From Candidatus Sulfotelmatobacter sp. (GTDB taxonomy: Bacteria; Vulcanimicrobiota; Vulcanimicrobiia; Vulcanimicrobiales; Vulcanimicrobiaceae): a stretch of 64,000 nucleotides of DNA. The stretch is taken from NCBI GenBank assembly GCA_035504415.1, contig DATJRY010000012.1, forward strand, positions 1-64,000, in the 5' to 3' direction. Made by a program: the position numbers and the translations under genes. Below, one piece after another: positions 25,726 through 34,275 of this stretch; position 1 is the stretch's first letter, and the number at the start of each line of letters is the position of its first letter. The notes under the pieces are model-generated. The model saw only the letters and a program-made list of their open reading frames with translations. It was not told the DNA's origin and searched no databases.

Positions 25726-27009
25726 TTAGTGGAACCAGTTCCCGGTATCGACGTGGAAGGTGAAGTACGCGTCGAAGTTGCCGACGTGGTTGACGTTCGG
25801 CGACGCGTACGGGATGTCGATCATGTCCTCGTGCTTGTTCTGCCAGCGGATCGAGAACGCGACGAACGGGTTGAAGCGATCGGTGACCGCGTAGGTCCAG
25901 CCATCGGCCCAACGCCACGGGAACTCTTGGTTCTCGTAGTAGTTCAGCGTGCCCCAGGTGAAGTTCACCACCGCCGTGATGTGCCGGTCGACCGGGACGA
26001 CCGCCGCCACATACTGCGTGCTCTCGGTGTAGGACTTCGGGCAGTTGGAGTACGTCGGCACGGAGTTGTACTTCGTCGTCCCCGTGGGCGTGACGGTGCA
26101 CAGCGGGCCGACGGCGTTCGTGTTGAGCGCGCCTTCCGGGAGGTAGATGATGTGGTGCAGCATACCCGGAGCGCCGCAGCCGTAGAAGGCCGTCGCCGAG
26201 CTGCAGAGTTCGGCGACGTTCTGGTCGGCGTTCTGCTCGTCGCCGGTGATGTTGAACGAGAAGCGCGTGCCGTGCAGCTCGTGGATGGCCGGCGTCGTGT
26301 ACGTCAGGCCGAGGTAGCCCCAGTGCGCTTCGGTGGAGTTGTTCGAGTACGGGAACGGCACCGCCGAGATACCGGAGTTCTGGCTGTTGCCCGCCGCGTT
26401 GAGGGGGCAGCCGTTGACGAAGCAACCGGCGTAGAGGCGGTGACGGAACTGCAAGCCGCCCTCGAGCAGCCAGTTCGGGCTGAACTGCCAGTCGGTGCGG
26501 TAGACGAGGACGGCGTCACGCGAAACCGCGTTGTACGTCGGCGCGCCGGTCGTCGGGCTGAGGGTGCGCTCCGGCGCGGTGTTCAGGTTGCCGCCGACGT
26601 TGCGGTCGAACGACACGGACCACTTCGTCGAGATCGGAATACGCACCGAGCCACCGACGTCGAAGTTCTGATAGGTGTAGCCCGGGTGGCTGTTCTGGAG
26701 CGTCTCTTCGGTGTAGATCGGGATGATGTCGATCACCGGATAGTGCGAGACGTTGAACCCGGTGTGGGAAATGCCCGGAGCGCCCGTTGCCTGCGAGACT
26801 TGCTGCGTCGACAGGTCCGGCGTCGTCGGGGCGATCATGGGGGATTGCGCGTTCGCGGCGGCGGGTGCGGGGTTGGTAGCGGGAACGGTCTGCGCCTGCG
26901 CCTGAGCAACGGCACCGACCGAAAGAGCAACCACCACGCTGGCCACCGTGAGCACGGTGTCGATGCGGCGCGGCAAAAGGCGCCGCGTCAAGTGGGCTAG
27001 CTTCTGAAT
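25726..27009 (-). CDS. Secreted beta-barrel-like outer membrane protein, probable AUU start
   Basis: About 427 residues. The best ribosome site in the region (GAGGAGGG, 27017-27024) sits 7 bases before an ATT at 27009, giving a standard signal peptide (QKLAHLTRRLLPRRIDTV, a hydrophobic core, then AQAQAQ). Canonical options are ATG 27075 (no ribosome site) and GTG 27045 (weak site), both giving overlong n-regions. The mature part has an Ala/Pro-rich lead and then alternating aromatic strands (WSVSFDRNVGG, YRTDWQFSPNWLLEGGLQFRHR, NFTWGTLNYYENQEFPWRW, FDAYFTFHVDTGNWFH), typical of a barrel. No porin family identified. A strong terminator follows. Confidence 0.7.
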   Translation of the reverse strand: MQKLAHLTRRLLPRRIDTVLTVASVVVALSVGAVAQAQAQTVPATNPAPAAANAQSPMIAPTTPDLSTQQVSQATGAPGISHTGFNVSHYPVIDIIPIYTEETLQNSHPGYTYQNFDVGGSVRIPISTKWSVSFDRNVGGNLNTAPERTLSPTTGAPTYNAVSRDAVLVYRTDWQFSPNWLLEGGLQFRHRLYAGCFVNGCPLNAAGNSQNSGISAVPFPYSNNSTEAHWGYLGLTYTTPAIHELHGTRFSFNITGDEQNADQNVAELCSSATAFYGCGAPGMLHHIIYLPEGALNTNAVGPLCTVTPTGTTKYNSVPTYSNCPKSYTESTQYVAAVVPVDRHITAVVNFTWGTLNYYENQEFPWRWADGWTYAVTDRFNPFVAFSIRWQNKHEDMIDIPYASPNVNHVGNFDAYFTFHVDTGNWFH

Positions 27010-27016
27010 GGGAACG

Positions 27017-27024
27017 CCCTCCTC
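27017..27024 (-). promoter_or_regulatory. Shine-Dalgarno preceding an ATT codon
   Basis: GAGGAGGG on the minus strand with a 7-base spacer to ATT 27009. This site decides the start of the beta-barrel protein gene, because no ATG, GTG or TTG lies at a suitable distance. Confidence 0.55.
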
Positions 27025-27197
27025 TTGAGAACGGCTTTGAGACACGCCGTCCCTAGAAAACCTCTGGAACGGCATGGCTGAAGGCGCTTTGCGGAGACGA
27101 CCGCAAGTTTCCTTCGCAGCCTCGCAACGGCCCCCGGCGACATTTCGTTCCGCGGGCGCCGCTTAAGGCGGTCATAAGGTTTTTGTTCGGAGGGCAG

Positions 27198-27977
27198 ATG
27201 TCCAGCGAGCGCGCCGTCTACGTGGTTACCGGGTCGGCGGCGGGGATCGGCGCCGCGTGCGTTCGGCGACTGGCCGCCGCCGGCGCGGCGGTGGTCGTCA
27301 ACTATACGACCAGCGAGGCCGAGGCGCGCGCCGTCGCGACGGCCTGTGCCGACGCCGGCGGCGAAGCGTTGCTGGTGCGGGCCGACGTGTCCGACGATGC
27401 CGCTTGTCGGTCGATGGCGGACGCCGCCCTCGCGCGTTGGGGGCGCATCGACGGCCTGGTCAACAACGCCGGGACGACCGTCTTCGCGTCTCACCGTGAC
27501 CTCGACGCGCTCGACGCGGCGGCCTTTCAGCGGCTCTACGCCGTCAACGTCGTCGGCACGTACCAGATGACGCGGGCCGTGGTGCCCGCGCTGCGCGCAC
27601 GGCATGGTGCGGTCGTCAACGTTTCCTCGATGGCGGGACTGACCGGCGAGGGATCCTCGATCGCGTACGCCGCCTCGAAGGGTGCCCTCAACACGCTCAC
27701 CCTCTCGCTGGCGCGGGCTTTGGCTCCCGAAATCCGCGTCAACGCCGTCTGCCCCGGCCTGGTCGAGACGCGCTGGACCGCCGCGGCCCTGGGACCCGAG
27801 GCGGCGGCCCGCCGCGTCGCGGCCTGGGAGGCCGCCGCGCCGCTGGGCCGGATCCTGACCCCCGACGACGTCGCCGACGCGGTGTGCTGGCTGCTGCTGC
27901 GCGCACCGGCCACGACCGGCGAGATCCTCCAGGTCGACGGCGGCTTCCATCTCGGCCCGGCGATGCGCGCCCGCTGA
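27198..27977 (+). CDS. Short-chain dehydrogenase/reductase (FabG-like)
   Basis: A 259-residue SDR from ATG 27198, preceded by GGAGGGCAG. Motifs: TGSAAGIGAACVRRL (cofactor), LVNNAGTTVF, catalytic Ser in NVSSMAG, YAASKGAL (Tyr/Lys), and VCPGLVETRW. The C-terminus GEILQVDGGFHLGP is typical of 3-oxoacyl-ACP reductase-like members. It is followed after 2 bases by the MFS gene, suggesting an operon. Substrate unknown. Confidence 0.88.
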   Translation: MSSERAVYVVTGSAAGIGAACVRRLAAAGAAVVVNYTTSEAEARAVATACADAGGEALLVRADVSDDAACRSMADAALARWGRIDGLVNNAGTTVFASHRDLDALDAAAFQRLYAVNVVGTYQMTRAVVPALRARHGAVVNVSSMAGLTGEGSSIAYAASKGALNTLTLSLARALAPEIRVNAVCPGLVETRWTAAALGPEAAARRVAAWEAAAPLGRILTPDDVADAVCWLLLRAPATTGEILQVDGGFHLGPAMRAR

Positions 27978-27979
27978 CG

Positions 27980-29200
27980 GTGCGGGCCCCGTCCGGCGCG
28001 TGGCGCCGCACCCTGTGGATGATGGTCGCCGTGCAGGCGACCATGTCGCTGGCGTTCTCGATCTCGGCGCCCTTCCTGCCCCTGTACGTGCTCGAGTTGG
28101 GCGTCCATCCGATCGCGAAGGTCGACCTGTGGGCCGGCGCGATCGCCTCGGTCAACTTCCTGCTGGCGGCGATCTTCTCGCCGATCTGGGGCAGCTTGGC
28201 CGACCGGGTGGGGCGCAAGGCGATGGTCGTGCGGTCCTCGACCGCGGTCTGCTTGTTCACCGCGGCGATGGGCCTGGCGCCCAACGTGCTGGTCCTGTTC
28301 CTCGCCCGGGCCTGCATGGGGGTCTTCAGCGGCTTCTCCGCGGCGGCGACGGCGCTGGTGGGGACGCAGGTGCCCGAAGGGATGCTGGGCTTCTCGCTCG
28401 GCTGGATGGCGACGGGACAGCTCGTCGGCGGTCTGATCGGCCCGCTCGCCGGCGGCGTGCTGGCCGACTGGCTGCACGACTACCGCGAGGTCTTCTTCTG
28501 GACGTCGGGCGTCGCGCTGTGCGCGACGCTGCTGTGCACGCTTGCGGTGCGCGAGCGCTTCACCCGGCCCGACGCCGGCAAAGGCGTGCGCGGCCCGATC
28601 TGGCGCGAGTTCGGCGAGCTGGTCCGCCATCCGCAGCTGGCGCCGATGTTCGCGGTCGTGCTGCTGGCGCAGGTGGCGGCGCTGGGCGTGCAGCCGATCG
28701 TTCCGCTGTTCGTGCGCGACTTGGTCGGCGACGCGCCGTGGCTCGCGACCGCGGCCGGGGCCGCTTTCGCGGTGACGGGCTTGGCCGACCTGATCGCCTC
28801 GCCGTTCCTGGGCAAGCGCAGCGACGTCATCGGCTATCGCCGGGTGCTCACCATCTCGCTGGCCGGCGTCGCCGGCTTCACCATCCCGCAGGCCTTCGTC
28901 CACTCGATCTGGGCGTTCTTGGCGCTGCGCTTCGGCGTCGGCGTGTTCTTGGGCGGCGTGCTGCCGACCGCCAACGCGTGGATCGGCACGATGTTCCCGG
29001 TCGAGCGGCGCGGCCAGGTCTACGGCGTGGTCGCCAGCGCGACGTTTCTGGGGATGTTCGCCGGACCGCTGCTGGGCGGCGTGTTGGCCGCGCGCTTCGG
29101 CTTTCCGGCCGTGTTCCTGACCTTCGGCGCCCTGACGCTGGCGAATCTGGCCTGGGTCGTGCTCGGCGTGCGCGAGCGGGTGGCCTTTGCGGAGAGCTGA
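27980..29200 (+). CDS. MFS transporter (multidrug-efflux type)
   Basis: A 406-residue membrane protein with about 12 helices from GTG 27980, 2 bases after the SDR stop. Motif A is GSLADRVGRKAMVV in the first half and FLGKRSDVIGYRRVL in the second. ARACMGVFSGFSAAATALV resembles motif C-like regions of drug antiporters. Substrate unknown. Pairing with an SDR hints that it moves a product or substrate of that enzyme. Confidence 0.86.
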   Translation: MRAPSGAWRRTLWMMVAVQATMSLAFSISAPFLPLYVLELGVHPIAKVDLWAGAIASVNFLLAAIFSPIWGSLADRVGRKAMVVRSSTAVCLFTAAMGLAPNVLVLFLARACMGVFSGFSAAATALVGTQVPEGMLGFSLGWMATGQLVGGLIGPLAGGVLADWLHDYREVFFWTSGVALCATLLCTLAVRERFTRPDAGKGVRGPIWREFGELVRHPQLAPMFAVVLLAQVAALGVQPIVPLFVRDLVGDAPWLATAAGAAFAVTGLADLIASPFLGKRSDVIGYRRVLTISLAGVAGFTIPQAFVHSIWAFLALRFGVGVFLGGVLPTANAWIGTMFPVERRGQVYGVVASATFLGMFAGPLLGGVLAARFGFPAVFLTFGALTLANLAWVVLGVRERVAFAES

Positions 29201-29266
29201 GGCTTCCTTCCGCCCGCTGGCGAGGACGGCGGGCCGCCGTCCCGGTCGTGCCGTATCCCCGCTGGA

Positions 29267-30139
29267 ATGCTGGCTCTCGTCATGTTCTTGGCGGTGCTGC
29301 TCACGACGCCGGCTCCGGCGGCGGCACCCAATCCCACCCCGCTCCCGTCGCTCACGCCGACGCACCTGCTCGGCGCGATCCGCGCGCAGTTCCGCTCGCA
29401 CCGGCCGCCGCCGCCGTTCGAGACCTACACGCTGATCCGCAAGCAGCTCGCCACCAACGGCTTTCCGGATCTGGCCGAGTCGTACACGAAGCACTTCTGG
29501 ATTCGCAACAGCGATCGCGCCGCGCTCTCGCGGTACGTGTTCCGCGACGACGCGCGCGGCGACCTGAACTTCGACCGTCCGGCGTTCAACGAGGATCGCG
29601 ATCCGGGCCCGCCGACCGCCGACGTGTTCGAGCCGGCGCCGCTGCGCCCGCATCCGGTCAGCGAAGTCTACACGCCCGAGCCGAACTTCACCGCGCCGCC
29701 GCTGATCGGCGGCGTGCGCTTCTTGGTCGAGTACGACTACACCGTCACGTCGGTCGAAACGGTCGGCGAGCAGCTGCACCTACACATCGAGCCGATCCGC
29801 GACGTCGAGCGCAACCGCTTGCGCGAGATCTGGTGCGACAAGCACACGCTCGAGCTGCGCAAGCTGGTCGCGACCGACAAGCTGTTCGTCGAAGGCGGCG
29901 GCGTCGCCACCCACGTCTACGCGGTGATCTTCACCTACACGATGGGCAACGTGCAGGGCTATCCGGTGGTGACCGATCTGCACGGGGTCGTCGGCAAGGA
30001 CAGCGACGGCAACCAGTACGACGGCGACGGGCGGGACGTGGACTACCAGTTCCGCGACATCGCCTTTCCGGCGTCGCTACCGGCCTGGTACTTCGACCCG
30101 CACACCTACGCGCAGCATCAGAGCGACGCTCCGTCCTGA
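29267..30139 (+). CDS. Secreted protein of unknown function
   Basis: A 290-residue protein with a signal peptide (MLALVMFLAVLLTTPAPAAA) and a Pro-rich lead. The mature domain contains FETYTLIRKQLATNGFPDLAESYTKHFWIRNSD, GVRFLVEYDYTVTSVETVGEQLHLHIEPIRD and YAVIFTYTMGNVQGYPVVTDLHG. The alternating strands resemble a LolA/outer-membrane-lipoprotein-sorting type half barrel, but I cannot confirm that. It overlaps the convergent LOG gene by 22 bases. Confidence 0.65.
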   Translation: MLALVMFLAVLLTTPAPAAAPNPTPLPSLTPTHLLGAIRAQFRSHRPPPPFETYTLIRKQLATNGFPDLAESYTKHFWIRNSDRAALSRYVFRDDARGDLNFDRPAFNEDRDPGPPTADVFEPAPLRPHPVSEVYTPEPNFTAPPLIGGVRFLVEYDYTVTSVETVGEQLHLHIEPIRDVERNRLREIWCDKHTLELRKLVATDKLFVEGGGVATHVYAVIFTYTMGNVQGYPVVTDLHGVVGKDSDGNQYDGDGRDVDYQFRDIAFPASLPAWYFDPHTYAQHQSDAPS

Positions 30140-30675
30140 GCGCGCAGCTCGGTGAGCCGTGCCAGCACCAGCTCGATCGTCGGGAACGCCTCGACGATCG
30201 CGCGATTGCCCGCGCTGATGAAGCCCTTGGCGCGACCGCCGTCGATCAGCGCCAGCAGCGCGTCGAAGTACCCGTCGAGGTTGGCCAGCACGCACGGCGC
30301 GTCGGCCAGCCCCAGCTGCACCCAGGTGACGATCTCGAAGAACTCTTCGAAGGTGCCGAACCCTCCGGGCAACGCGACGAACGCATCGGCGTACTCGGCC
30401 ATCAGCGCCTTGCGCTCGTGCATCGACTGCACGACGTGCAGGTCGACGCCGCGGTGCGCGACCTCGCGCTCCTCGAGGAAGCGCGGGATGATGCCGATGA
30501 CCTCGCCGCCCGCCTCGAGCGCGCCGTCGGCGAGCGCCCCCATCAGCCCGACGCGGCCGCCGCCGTAGACGACGCCGAAGCCGGCGCGCGCCAGCGCGGC
30601 GCCGAACGCGCGCGCCGTCGCGGCGTAGCGCGGATCGTTGCCGGGCGACGCGCCGCAATAGACGCAGACGCGCAT
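30118..30675 (-). CDS. LOG family protein (cytokinin riboside 5'-monophosphate phosphoribohydrolase type)
   Basis: A 185-residue Rossmann-like protein with the LOG signatures: VYCGASPG at the start, YGGGRVGLMGALADGAL, MHERKALM and PGGFGTFEEFFEIVTW (the PGGxGTxxE active-site motif). LOG enzymes cleave nucleoside 5'-monophosphates to base and ribose phosphate; in non-plant bacteria the physiological role is often unclear. It follows the monooxygenase-like gene with no gap on the minus strand and so ends the lysine operon. Confidence 0.9.
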   Translation of the reverse strand: MRVCVYCGASPGNDPRYAATARAFGAALARAGFGVVYGGGRVGLMGALADGALEAGGEVIGIIPRFLEEREVAHRGVDLHVVQSMHERKALMAEYADAFVALPGGFGTFEEFFEIVTWVQLGLADAPCVLANLDGYFDALLALIDGGRAKGFISAGNRAIVEAFPTIELVLARLTELRAQDGASL

Positions 30676-30966
30676 CTACTGGGCGACGGGTCGTCCGAGG
30701 ATGGCTGTCCGGGAGGCCGCGAGGACGCGAATGCCGTTGACGCCGTGCGTCTGGAAGTGCGCGGTCGCGTAGTGCAGGTCGATGGCCGCCTGGTCCGCCC
30801 AGGTCTCGTAGAGCACGAAGGTGGTGGGATCGGAGATCCCGCGCGTGACGAGAAAGCCGTGGCAGCCCGCCTCTTGGATCGAGGCGGCGGCCAACGCGCG
30901 CAGGTGCTCCTCGGCCTGGTCGGCCTTGTCGGCCGGAAACGTGTAGATGACCGCTTGGACCAGCAT
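30676..30966 (-). CDS. Antibiotic biosynthesis monooxygenase (ABM) family protein
   Basis: A 96-residue dimeric alpha/beta barrel type protein: MLVQAVIYTFPADKADQAEEHLRAL, then EAGCHGFLVTRGISDPTTFVLYETWADQAAIDLHYAT and FQTHGVNGI. It is the right length for the ABM/YgiN family (quinone or small-molecule monooxygenase-like, cofactor-free). It lies between kamA (14 bases upstream) and the LOG gene. Its role in lysine breakdown, if any, is unknown. Confidence 0.8.
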   Translation of the reverse strand: MLVQAVIYTFPADKADQAEEHLRALAAASIQEAGCHGFLVTRGISDPTTFVLYETWADQAAIDLHYATAHFQTHGVNGIRVLAASRTAILGRPVAQ

Positions 30967-30980
30967 CCCCGCCGCTTGGA

Positions 30981-32363
30981 CTAGGCTAGGGCCGTCACCT
31001 TGCCGTCCGCGCGCGCCAGCGCGTCGCGGATCATCGCCTCTTGCAGCGCCGGCACCGCCCAGCGCGCTTGCGCCGCCGGCGAGAGCGTGTCGATCGGGTC
31101 GAAGTAGAGGAACGACTGGCCCGGCTTGACGCTCGGCGCGCGGTAGACGGCGATGCCGTTCTCGCGATCGTAGTACTCGTAGCTGTGCACGTCGCGCTTG
31201 CCGCCGCCGCCCGGCGCGTCGCAGATGAACAGCGGGGTGTTGAACCCGGCGGTCGCGCCGCGGACCGCCTTCTCGATCGCGACCGCGGTGGCGATCGACG
31301 TGCGCATCTCCTCGACGCCCTTGACCAGGTCGTGCATGTAGACGTAGTACGGGTGGACGTTGAGCCACGAGAGGCGCTTGACCAGCAGCGTCATCGTGGC
31401 CGGATCGTCGTTGACCCCACGGATCAGCACGCTCTGGTTGCGCACGGTGACGCCGCGGCGGAACAGGACGTCCATCGCCTGCTGCGTGATCCACGAGATC
31501 TCGCTGGGCGAGTTGAAGTGCGTGTGCAGCACGACGTCTTTGCCCAGCGCTCGGCCCTTGTCGACGACGCCGACCAGCGCGTCGGTCCACGCCTGATCGG
31601 TGAGGATCTTCATCGGCATCACCGCCGGGCCTTTGGTCGCGAAGCGCATGCGCCGGATGTGCGGGATCGCCAGCAGCGCCTCGCCGATGTGCGTGATGTT
31701 CTTGGGTGCCAACTGGTAGGTGTCGCCCCCCGAGATCACCACGTCCTCGATCTCGGGACGCGCGGCGATGTACTCGAACGCGTGTTCCCACAGCGCGGGC
31801 GTCTTCGCCAACGCGGCCTTCTCCTCGACCAGCTCGGTGTCGGGACCGATCGCGTACGAGCGGGTGCAGAAGCGGCAGTAGACCGGGCACGTCTGGAGCG
31901 GCAGAAACAGCGCCTTGTCGACGTAGCGGTGGGTGAGGCCCTGCACCGGCGCGTCTTCCTGCTCGTGCAGCGAGTCCAGCGTCAAGCGCGGATGATCGGG
32001 CAACAGGCGCGAGGCGACCGGGATGAACTGGCGGCGAATCGGATCTTCGTACGGCCGCGTCCAGTCGATCGACGCCAGCATGTACGGCGAGACCCGCACG
32101 GCCATCGGCGCCAGCCGGAACCCTTCGCGCGCGTCCTCGAGGAACGTCGGATCGACGATCCCGCCGATCGTCTCGAACAGCTCTTCGGCCGTCTTCACCG
32201 AGTGACGGCCTTGCCAGATGTGGTCGAGGAACGTCGGCTCGTCGATCTGCTCGTACGCCGGCACCGTGCGCCAGAACTCGCCCGTCCGCAGGTTTCGGTG
32301 TTCGAGCAAGGCCGGGTCGACGGGTGGTTTGACGTGGTGCTGCACGGACTCTCCGGGGATCAT
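30981..32363 (-). CDS. kamA: L-lysine 2,3-aminomutase
   Basis: A 460-residue radical SAM and PLP enzyme that converts L-lysine to L-beta-lysine. The SAM cluster motif is CPVYCRFC and the PLP lysine lies in APGGGGKRD. Conserved context includes VVISGGDTYQLAP and RNQSVLIRGVNDD. The length exceeds that of EpmB-type EF-P modifying enzymes and fits KamA, and the adjacent kdd confirms the catabolic role. ATG 32363 overlaps the kdd stop by 4 bases. Beta-lysine 5,6-aminomutase is not in the window. Confidence 0.92.
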   Translation of the reverse strand: MIPGESVQHHVKPPVDPALLEHRNLRTGEFWRTVPAYEQIDEPTFLDHIWQGRHSVKTAEELFETIGGIVDPTFLEDAREGFRLAPMAVRVSPYMLASIDWTRPYEDPIRRQFIPVASRLLPDHPRLTLDSLHEQEDAPVQGLTHRYVDKALFLPLQTCPVYCRFCTRSYAIGPDTELVEEKAALAKTPALWEHAFEYIAARPEIEDVVISGGDTYQLAPKNITHIGEALLAIPHIRRMRFATKGPAVMPMKILTDQAWTDALVGVVDKGRALGKDVVLHTHFNSPSEISWITQQAMDVLFRRGVTVRNQSVLIRGVNDDPATMTLLVKRLSWLNVHPYYVYMHDLVKGVEEMRTSIATAVAIEKAVRGATAGFNTPLFICDAPGGGGKRDVHSYEYYDRENGIAVYRAPSVKPGQSFLYFDPIDTLSPAAQARWAVPALQEAMIRDALARADGKVTALA

Positions 32364-33421
32364 GAACAGGCGTACCGGGAAACGAAATGGGCCAGCAGGG
32401 CGGGATGGTTGCGCAGGGTATCGAGCGCGAGCGCCGCGTGGCCCTTGGCGTACCCGTTGCCGATCATCATCTGCACGTCTTTGCCCGCGCCTTCGGCCCC
32501 CAGCGCGGCGGCCGTGAACGACGTCGCCATCGAGAAGAAATAGACCGTACCCTCGTCCTTGCAGCACAGCACCGAAGCGAGCTCGGTTCCGGCCACGTTG
32601 ACGCAGTTGACGACCAGGTCGGCCAGCTGCGGCAGCGCCTCCTGGCACAGGTCACGCACGTCGAGCGGCTTGCGGGCGTCGGCCGTCACCAGCGCGTCGA
32701 CCAGTCCGTGCTCGAGCAGCAAGCGCGCGCCCGACGTCGTGGCGCTGGGCACGACGCCGATGACGCGGCCCTCCGTGCCGACGGCGTTGCGCGCGGCGGC
32801 GCAGGCGAGCATCCCCGACTTGCCGTCGGCGCCGATCACGCAGACGCTCGTGCCCGGCTTCGCCAAGCGGCTGACTTGCGCGGGTGCGCCGGCGACGTCG
32901 AGCACGGCCAGCGCGACCGTGGTCGGCAGATCGGCCGGCAACTGCGCGTACAGGCCGCTCTCGAACAGCACGGCGGTGCCGCGCACGCGCACTTGGCCCG
33001 TCGCGAGGTCGACGTGGTCGATCCCCGCCAGGCGCAGTGGCGTGAGGGTGAGCGAGACCAGCGAGGCGATGCGGTCGCCGACGGCGAGATCGCGGCGGTG
33101 CGCGAGCGCCGGACCGACCTCGAGCACCTCGCCGACGAACATCCCGCCGCTGCCCGTCACCGGATTGTGCTGCTTGCCGCGCGCTTCCACCGTCGCCAGG
33201 ATGTGCGCGGCGATCGCGTCGGCGTCGCTACCGCAGACCTCGCGGATCTGCGCGAACGACGCCGAGTCGACGTTGAGCGTCTCGACCGCGCACAGGATCT
33301 CGTTGGCGTGAATGACCGGCGAGCTGTCCAACCGCCACGCCGCTTGCGGCAGCTCGCCGGACGGGTCGAGGACACGATGAGACCCCAGCGCGCACGCTGC
33401 GCCGAGCACGGCCGCGCTCAT
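32360..33421 (-). CDS. kdd: L-erythro-3,5-diaminohexanoate dehydrogenase
   Basis: A 353-residue protein matching the Kdd family of the anaerobic lysine pathway, which oxidises 3,5-diaminohexanoate to 5-amino-3-oxohexanoate with NAD. Visible features: GSHRVLDPSGELPQAAWRLD at the start, QHNPVTGSGGMFVGEV, the nucleotide-binding stretch VCVIGADGKSGMLACAAAR and NCVNVAGTELASVLCCKDEGTVYFFSM. It overlaps both the regulator upstream (33418-33421) and kamA downstream by 4 bases, so all three are probably co-translated. Confidence 0.9.
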   Translation of the reverse strand: MSAAVLGAACALGSHRVLDPSGELPQAAWRLDSSPVIHANEILCAVETLNVDSASFAQIREVCGSDADAIAAHILATVEARGKQHNPVTGSGGMFVGEVLEVGPALAHRRDLAVGDRIASLVSLTLTPLRLAGIDHVDLATGQVRVRGTAVLFESGLYAQLPADLPTTVALAVLDVAGAPAQVSRLAKPGTSVCVIGADGKSGMLACAAARNAVGTEGRVIGVVPSATTSGARLLLEHGLVDALVTADARKPLDVRDLCQEALPQLADLVVNCVNVAGTELASVLCCKDEGTVYFFSMATSFTAAALGAEGAGKDVQMMIGNGYAKGHAALALDTLRNHPALLAHFVSRYACS

Positions 33422-33936
33422 CCGAGCGCTTCGACCGGAAGCCCGCCGCGTTCGAACGGGGTCGTCAGGACGATCGTCGTGCGCGTACGCGCGACGCCGC
33501 GAATGCGCTTGAGCCGGGTGAGGAAGTCGTCGAGGTGGACGGTCGAGCGCGTGACCACCTTGAGCAAGAAGGTCTCGTCGCCGGCGACGCTGTGGATCTC
33601 GAGGATCTCGGGGAACGTCTGGACGGCCAACGTGAACGCGTCGTAGTCGAGGTCGGGCGCGCAGTAGGCGCTCACGAACGCGGTCAGGTCGTACCCGACG
33701 CGGCGCGCGTCGAGCTGCGCGGCGTAGCCGATGACGAAGCCGCGCTGCTCGAGCCGCTTGACGCGGTCGTGCACGGCCGGCGGCTTGAGGCCGACCAGGG
33801 CGCCGAGCTCGGCATACGTCGAACGGGCGTTGCGCTGCAACGCTTCGAGCAAGCGCAGGTCGATACGGTCGAGCTCCGGATGTCCAGCGGGCATCCGACC
33901 CGGTCGAGCGTCGATCGATTCGGGCTTGGCGGTCAT
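33418..33936 (-). CDS. Lrp/AsnC-family transcriptional regulator
   Basis: A 172-residue regulator from ATG 33936. The N-terminal helix-turn-helix is LDRIDLRLLEALQRNARSTY followed by AELGALVGLKPPAVHDRVKR, and the C-terminal RAM ligand domain includes GYDLTAFVSAYCAPD and EIHSVAGDETFLLKVV. As the first gene of the kdd-kamA operon it probably senses lysine or beta-lysine and controls the operon. That is inference from context. Confidence 0.92.
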   Translation of the reverse strand: MTAKPESIDARPGRMPAGHPELDRIDLRLLEALQRNARSTYAELGALVGLKPPAVHDRVKRLEQRGFVIGYAAQLDARRVGYDLTAFVSAYCAPDLDYDAFTLAVQTFPEILEIHSVAGDETFLLKVVTRSTVHLDDFLTRLKRIRGVARTRTTIVLTTPFERGGLPVEALG

Positions 33937-34059
33937 GTGGGCGTGATTTCTTCGCCGGCCGCTCGCGCTCCTCGGATCGGTACGGCCGTACCACGATCCG
34001 GCCAACTGTCCGCTTCCGTACCGACCGGCGAAAACCTGGACCGCTACGATAGCCGGACG

Positions 34060-34251
34060 ATGGATTCTCGTCAGCCGTGTGCGTGTGGGCACGAGGCGGA
34101 TCTCCACGACGCCTTCGGCTGCGCCGCGTACCTGGGCGCCTTCCCGGAGACCGCGGAGTCGACGCGCCGCTGCGGCTGCCTGCGCGCCTACGCACGGGAT
34201 GAGCCGGCCGTCTTGCTGACGCCGACGACGGCGAGCGCCGAGGGCGACTGA
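34060..34251 (+). CDS. Small Cys/His-rich protein
   Basis: A 63-residue ORF divergent from the Lrp-type gene, with CACGHEADLHD and a later CGCLRAY. The Cys-x-Cys-Gly-His and Cys-Gly-Cys pairs could bind one zinc. No family recognised. ATG 34060 has no strong ribosome site. It lies 24 bases before the binding-protein gene and may be co-transcribed with it. Confidence 0.55.
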   Translation: MDSRQPCACGHEADLHDAFGCAAYLGAFPETAESTRRCGCLRAYARDEPAVLLTPTTASAEGD

Positions 34252-34275
34252 CCGCCGGGCGCGGAACGAGCCGCG

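Noticed and set aside
30981-32363. Reading kamA as the EF-P lysine modification enzyme EpmB
   Set aside because: The length of 460 residues and tight coupling to kdd point to the catabolic lysine 2,3-aminomutase; no epmA or efp is adjacent.
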